From the NCBI RefSeq assembly GCF_035942955.1, contig NZ_DASZCQ010000336.1, forward strand, positions 1 through 64,000: 64,000 nucleotides of DNA. The letters run 5' to 3'. The notes beneath the pieces were generated by a model that saw nothing but the letters and a program-made list of their open reading frames with translations, did no database searches and was not told the origin of the DNA. This document shows positions 58,820 through 64,000 of this stretch, one piece after another (within the stretch, counting starts at the first letter, position 1; every line of letters begins with the position of its first letter). A program made the position numbers and the translations under genes. The DNA is from DASYTH01 sp035942955. Lineage in GTDB: Bacteria; Actinomycetota; Actinomycetes; Mycobacteriales; Pseudonocardiaceae.

Positions 58820-58903
58820 GTGACGCAACCCAGCCACAATCACCCCGCCAACCGCACCGCCAGCTGGAACGCAACAACAGCAGTTAATTCCGGAGAGGCG
58901 GAA
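58820..58903 (+). other. Conserved dispersed short ORF, copy B, boxB leader
   Basis: GTG 58820, preceded by GGGGGA, opens MTQPSHNHPANRTASWNATT, then AVNSGEAE, the same peptide as copy A at 19240-19323. The reading frame continues through the start of boxB in another frame, so ribosomes on it would pass over the boxB ribosome-binding site. It could be a leader peptide controlling boxB. The stretch 58763-58907 contains no other gene. Confidence 0.5.
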
Positions 58904-58907
58904 CTGC
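58880..58907 (+). promoter_or_regulatory. Hairpin enclosing the boxB ribosome-binding site
   Basis: GCAGTT (58880-58885) pairs with AACTGC (58902-58907), and CCG (58890-58892) with CGG (58899-58901), leaving the Shine-Dalgarno GAGAGG in the loop. The stem ends at the boxB ATG. It may limit boxB translation until a ribosome on the short ORF, or another factor, opens it. Confidence 0.45.
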
Positions 58908-60329
<1,422 letters not shown>

Positions 60330-60342
60330 AGGGGCGGCGACC

Positions 60343-61908
60343 ATGGACAGCTTCAACGCGGCCGACTACCTGGTGCACCGGCACCTGCGTGAGGGCAACG
60401 GCGAGCGGGTCGCGGTGCGCTGTGCGGATCGCACGCTGACCTACGCGCAGCTCGCCGACGAGGTGCACCGGGTCGCGACCGGGCTGCGCGGGCTCGGGGT
60501 CCGGCCGGAGGAGCGGGTCATGTTCTGCATGGCCGACGGAGTGGAGCTGCTGACCGGGATCCTCGCCGCCATGCACATCGGCGCGGTGCCGGTTCCGGTG
60601 TCCACCATGGTCACCGGGCCCGAGCTGACCACGATGGTGATCGACGCGCGGACCCGGGTGCTGTGCGTGTCGGTCGAGTTCGCCAAGGCGGCCGCGGCGG
60701 CGCTGGCCGTCGCCCCTGAGGTGGTCCACGTCGTGCTGGACGGCGCGGCGGACCTCGGCGTGCCCACCCACCAGTGGGCGCAGCTGCGCGCGTCCGACGC
60801 CGCCGCCGAGGCGTACGACACCTGGCCGGACTCGCCCGCGCTGTGGCTCTACACCTCCGGCACCACCGGCAGGCCCAAGGGGGCGATGCACCGGCACGCC
60901 AGCATCCGCGACGTCGTCGAGTGCTACAGCGCCGACGTGCTCGGGGTCGCGCCTGGGGACCGGTGCCTGTCGGTGCCGAAGCTGTTCTTCGCCTACGGGC
61001 TGGGCAACTCGTGCTTCTTCCCGCTGGCCGCGGGCGCCACCACGGTGCTGCTGCGGTCCCGGCCGACCCCGGCCGTGATCGCCGAGCGGGTCCGGGCCGA
61101 CGCGCCGACGCTGTTCTTCGCCGTGCCCACGTTCTACTCGGCGCTGCTGGCGTCCGACATACCGGACGACACGTTCTCTTCGGTGCGCCAAGGAGTCTCG
61201 GCCGGCGAACCGCTGCCCGCGGTGGTGTACAACAGGTTCCGCGAGCGGTTCGGGGTGGAGGTGCTCGATGGCATCGGGTCCACCGAGGCGCTGCACATCT
61301 TCATGTCCAACCGGGCCGGTCGGGTGCGGCCCGGCTCGTCTGGCGCCCCGGTGCCCGGCTACCAGGTGGAGATCCGCGACGAGCAGGGCGCGCTCGTCGA
61401 TGCGGTCGGCACGCCGGGCGAGCTGTACCTGCGCGGCCCGTCGCTGGCCACCGGCTACTGGTGCCGCACCGAGATCACCCGGCGGGTGTTCCTCGGCGAG
61501 TGGCTGCGCACCGGCGACACCTACGTGCGCAACGAGGACGGCACGTACAGCTTCCTCGGCCGGTACGGCGACATGCTCAAGGCGGGCGGGATCTGGGTGT
61601 CGCCGGCCGAGGTCGAGCAGCGGCTGCTCGAGCACCCTTCGGTCGCCGAGGCCGCGGTGGTCGCCGCCCCGGACGAGGTCGGCCTTGACAAGCCGGTCGC
61701 CTGCGTGGTGCCGGCCGCCGGGGCCGAGCTGGACGCCGAGGCGCTGATCCGGTGGTGCCGCGACGGTCTGGCCGCGTTCAAGCGGCCCCGGGCGGTGGTC
61801 CGGGTCGACGAGCTGCCGAAGACCGCCACCGGGAAGATCCGCCGCAACGTGCTGCGCGAGCAGGTGCGCGACGTGCTCTCCGGCGCCGGGGTGCCGAGCG
61901 CCGTGTGA
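60343..61908 (+). CDS. Benzoate-CoA ligase (AMP-forming)
   Basis: 521 residues. AMP-binding motifs: ALWLYTSGTTGRPKGAMH, GIGSTEALHIFMSNRAG, EWLRTGDTYVRNEDG, RYGDMLKAGGIWVSP and the catalytic lysine in LPKTATGKIRRNVLRE. The MHRH and STEALHIF variants are those of benzoate-CoA ligases. It activates benzoate to benzoyl-CoA, which BoxAB and BoxC then degrade. ATG 60343 after GGGGCGGCG, 13 nt from boxB. It ends in a small hairpin. Confidence 0.92.
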   Translation: MDSFNAADYLVHRHLREGNGERVAVRCADRTLTYAQLADEVHRVATGLRGLGVRPEERVMFCMADGVELLTGILAAMHIGAVPVPVSTMVTGPELTTMVIDARTRVLCVSVEFAKAAAAALAVAPEVVHVVLDGAADLGVPTHQWAQLRASDAAAEAYDTWPDSPALWLYTSGTTGRPKGAMHRHASIRDVVECYSADVLGVAPGDRCLSVPKLFFAYGLGNSCFFPLAAGATTVLLRSRPTPAVIAERVRADAPTLFFAVPTFYSALLASDIPDDTFSSVRQGVSAGEPLPAVVYNRFRERFGVEVLDGIGSTEALHIFMSNRAGRVRPGSSGAPVPGYQVEIRDEQGALVDAVGTPGELYLRGPSLATGYWCRTEITRRVFLGEWLRTGDTYVRNEDGTYSFLGRYGDMLKAGGIWVSPAEVEQRLLEHPSVAEAAVVAAPDEVGLDKPVACVVPAAGAELDAEALIRWCRDGLAAFKRPRAVVRVDELPKTATGKIRRNVLREQVRDVLSGAGVPSAV

Positions 61909-61927
61909 CACTCCGTCGTGGTGTCAC
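61905..61927 (+). terminator. Hairpin at the end of the box operon
   Basis: GTGACAC (61905-61911, overlapping the stop codon) pairs with GTGTCAC (61921-61927) around a 9-nt loop. A modest stem that could end the operon. The remaining gap to 62127 shows no gene. Confidence 0.4.
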
Positions 61928-62126
61928 CCGGCGGGTGTGCGCCAGTGCCGTCGGGCCGCCTCGTGCCAGCGGGCGTGCCGGTCGTTGAACCGCCCGGTCG
62001 TGTCGCAAGTGGAATGCTCGTCCCCCGCCGAGCCCGTCGGCGCGAACCGTGATCGAGCTGTTCCGAACCTGTCGACTTCCTGTCGGGGCCGACGCCGCGT
62101 CACCGCCCGTTGCACCGTGCCGGAAG

Positions 62127-62831
62127 ATGGGCCATGTGGGTAGTGACAACCGGGTGCGGCTGCTCGTGGTCGACGACGAGCCGCACATTGCCGACCTCGT
62201 GGCGACCGTCGCCCGGTACGAGGGCTGGCACGCGGTCACGGCCGGCAACGGGGCCGAGGCGATCCGCCAGGCGGCCGTGTTCGCGCCGGACATCGTCGTG
62301 CTGGACCTGATGCTGCCCGACGTCGACGGGTTCGCGGTGCTGGACCGGCTGCGCGAGTCGGGCACCGCGGTGCCGGTGGTGTTCCTTACCGCGCGCGACG
62401 GCACCGCCGACCGGATCGCCGGGCTGACCAGGGGCGGGGACGACTACCTCGTCAAGCCGTTCTCGGTGGAGGAGCTGATGGCCAGGCTGCGGGCGGTGCT
62501 GCGGCGCACCGGGCGGGCGCGCCGGGCGTCCGGCCTGACCGTGGCCGACCTGTCGCTCGACGAGGACACCCGCGAGGTGCGCCGCGGCGCGGAGCTGATC
62601 CAGCTCACCCCGACCGAGTTCGAGCTGCTGCGCTACCTGATGCGGCGCTCGCCGACCGTGCTGACCAAGGCGCAGATCCTCGACCACGTCTGGCAGTACG
62701 ACTTCGGCGGCCGGTCCAATGTGGTCGAACTGGCCATCTCGCACTTGCGGCGCAAGGTGGACGCCGGACGCGAGCCGTTGATCCACACGGTGCGGGGCGT
62801 CGGCTACGTGGTCCGGCGGATGGCGCGGTGA
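62127..62831 (+). CDS. OmpR-family response regulator
   Basis: 234 residues from ATG 62127 (MGHVGSDNRVRLLVV); GTG 62136 is an alternative. Receiver: LLVVDDEPHIADLVATVA, phospho-acceptor Asp in DIVVLDLMLPDVDGF, lysine in DDYLVKPFSVEEL. The winged-helix domain reads LTPTEFELLRYLMRRSPTVL, then QYDFGGRSNVVELAISHLRR. Works with the histidine kinase encoded next; GTGA overlap couples them. Promoter targets are unknown. Confidence 0.92.
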   Translation: MGHVGSDNRVRLLVVDDEPHIADLVATVARYEGWHAVTAGNGAEAIRQAAVFAPDIVVLDLMLPDVDGFAVLDRLRESGTAVPVVFLTARDGTADRIAGLTRGGDDYLVKPFSVEELMARLRAVLRRTGRARRASGLTVADLSLDEDTREVRRGAELIQLTPTEFELLRYLMRRSPTVLTKAQILDHVWQYDFGGRSNVVELAISHLRRKVDAGREPLIHTVRGVGYVVRRMAR

Positions 62832-64000
62832 AGCGCCTGCTCGACGGGTGGCGCCGGTTGCGCCTCGGCACCCGGCTCGCGCTCGGCCTCGGCGCGCTGG
62901 CTCTTGTGGTGTTCGGCGTGGTCGGCACCGTGCTGGTCACCACCATGCACGGCTACCTGGCCGAGCGGCTCGACGAGCAGCTGACCAGCACCCAGATCGA
63001 CCAGACGAAGAAGATCCGCGAGCACCCCGACTACACGCCGCGTCCGCTGTACGGCTGGTACTCCGAGGTGTTCACAGTGGACAACGGCACGGCGGCGCCG
63101 AAGCCGTCCAGCCTGCTGCCGTCCGAGATCACGCCACCGCTGGCCGACGTCGCGAGGGACGCCACCCGGACCGAGGTGCTGCGCACCGTGTATCTCAAGG
63201 AGCAGGGCTCCTACCGGGTCCGGGCCTGCCCGATCCGGGCCAACCAGGTTCTGGTGAGCGCGGCGCCGCGGGACGAGCTGGACAGCACCGTCCGGCAGCT
63301 GGTCATCGTCCTTGCCGCCGCGTTCACGCTCGCCCTCGCGGTGCTCGTGTTCGCCGGAAGGATGGTGCTGCGCAAGGGATTGCGGCCGCTGAGCGACATG
63401 GCGGCCACCGCGCACGACATCACGTCGCACGATCTGACCGGCTCAGCCGACCTGCCGGTGCGGGTGTCCGGCACCGGCGGCGGGGTCGAGGTGGAGGAGC
63501 TGCGCACCGCGCTCAACCGGATGCTCGACCACATCGACGCCTCGCTGGCCGTGCGCACCGCCGCCAACGAGCGGCTGCGCCGGTTCGTCGCGGACGCCTC
63601 GCACGAGCTGCGCACCCCGCTGACCTCGATTCGGGGCTACGCCGACCTGTTCAGCTATGCGGCGGCCAACGAGCCGGCCGAGCGGGACGCGCACCTTGCC
63701 AAGATCCGCGAGGAGACCGCGCGGATGAGCGTGCTCGTCGACGACCTGTTGTTGTTGGCGCGCCTGGACTCCGCGGACGCCGAGACGCCGCTTCGCCTCG
63801 AGCGCACCGATCTCGCCGAGCTCGCCGCGGCCGCGGCCGAGGCCTTCCGGGTGGCCAACCCGCGGTACCCGCTCGAGCTCGAGATCGCCACGCAACCGAT
63901 CTGGCTGCGCGCCGACCCGACCCGGCTGCGTCAGGTCCTTGACAACCTGCTGGCCAACGTCGCCGGGCACACCCCGGACGGCACACCCGTGCGCCTGGCC
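62828..64000 (+). CDS. Sensor histidine kinase, truncated by the window edge
   Basis: GTG 62828 overlaps the regulator stop. 391 codons are visible without a stop. Two membrane helices (LALGLGALALVVFGVVGTVL and LVIVLAAAFTLALAVLVFAG) flank an extracellular sensor of about 120 residues; a HAMP domain follows (MVLRKGLRPLSDMAATAHDI). The phospho-acceptor His is in RRFVADASHELRTPLTS, and the ATPase N-box begins RLRQVLDNLLANVAGH, with Val/Gly where KH-type residues are usual. The rest of the ATP-binding domain lies outside the window. Confidence 0.93.
   Translation, partial: MKRLLDGWRRLRLGTRLALGLGALALVVFGVVGTVLVTTMHGYLAERLDEQLTSTQIDQTKKIREHPDYTPRPLYGWYSEVFTVDNGTAAPKPSSLLPSEITPPLADVARDATRTEVLRTVYLKEQGSYRVRACPIRANQVLVSAAPRDELDSTVRQLVIVLAAAFTLALAVLVFAGRMVLRKGLRPLSDMAATAHDITSHDLTGSADLPVRVSGTGGGVEVEELRTALNRMLDHIDASLAVRTAANERLRRFVADASHELRTPLTSIRGYADLFSYAAANEPAERDAHLAKIREETARMSVLVDDLLLLARLDSADAETPLRLERTDLAELAAAAAEAFRVANPRYPLELEIATQPIWLRADPTRLRQVLDNLLANVAGHTPDGTPVRLA

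Overview
The window is high-GC actinomycete DNA (roughly 70% G+C, many GTG/TTG starts, ATGA/GTGA stop-start overlaps, TANNNT -10 boxes). Gene content (LacI, ROK, NarL-type and OmpR-type regulators, secreted CBM35 glycosidases, remnants of an NB-ARC protein, Liv- and Ssu-type ABC transporters) fits a soil filamentous actinobacterium, probably of the Pseudonocardiales; genus cannot be fixed from sequence alone. It reads as chromosome: no phage, transposase, CRISPR, rRNA or tRNA was recognised.

Layout. 0-9 kb: MASE1 membrane protein, stand-alone LigD-type polymerase domain, an aldehyde dehydrogenase/two-oxoacid dehydrogenase E1 pair, a secreted subtilase, and a lipoprotein/secreted jelly-roll pair. 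9-20 kb: zinc alcohol dehydrogenase, MFS exporter, a Phd/VapC toxin-antitoxin module, RpiB-like isomerase with two small membrane proteins, secreted lipase, TetR-AraC regulators, metallophosphoesterase, a NarL-type regulator with a shortened receiver, a LacI regulator divergent from a cupin gene. 19-23 kb: orphan ABC ATPase, small membrane protein, a histidine kinase/response regulator pair, then a decayed NB-ARC gene.

23-36 kb is a polysaccharide-degradation locus on the minus strand in two operons: GH29 - GH28 - PL6 - GH27 - alginate-lyase-family protein (the last broken by two one-base frameshifts) and GH18 - GH5. Five of these enzymes carry seven CBM35 modules. 36-45 kb (minus) holds a lower-GC membrane-anchored AAA/ABC-type ATPase, then a sugar-uptake operon: ROK repressor - binding lipoprotein - two permeases - GH4 glycosidase - BadF-type GlcNAc kinase. 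The same 19-bp interrupted palindrome precedes both the ROK gene and the GH18-GH5 operon, so secreted chitinase/glucanase and sugar uptake probably form one regulon.

45-51 kb (plus) is an uncharacterised catabolic operon: Ssu/Tau/NMT1-type ABC transporter (permease, binding lipoprotein, ATPase) with a Gfo/Idh/MocA dehydrogenase, a DUF993 aldolase-like protein and a TIM-barrel sugar isomerase, preceded by two LacI-type operators resembling the site beside the 18-kb LacI gene. 51-53 kb: Excalibur lipoprotein and an NlpC/P60 protein without a signal peptide. 52-62 kb: a Liv-type ABC transporter followed by boxC, boxB and a benzoate-CoA ligase, i.e. uptake and aerobic CoA-dependent degradation of benzoate (BoxA is not in the window). 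The window ends in an OmpR/histidine-kinase pair cut by the right edge.

The non-coding layer is rich: a dispersed short ORF found twice with mostly synonymous differences in its core (19.3 and 58.8 kb), two inverted-unit repeat arrays (2.1 and 41.2 kb), a ~92-bp repeat that forms the C-terminal tail of an ABC ATPase (47.9 kb) and also sits between two genes (39.0 kb), and several perfect palindromes in promoter regions.
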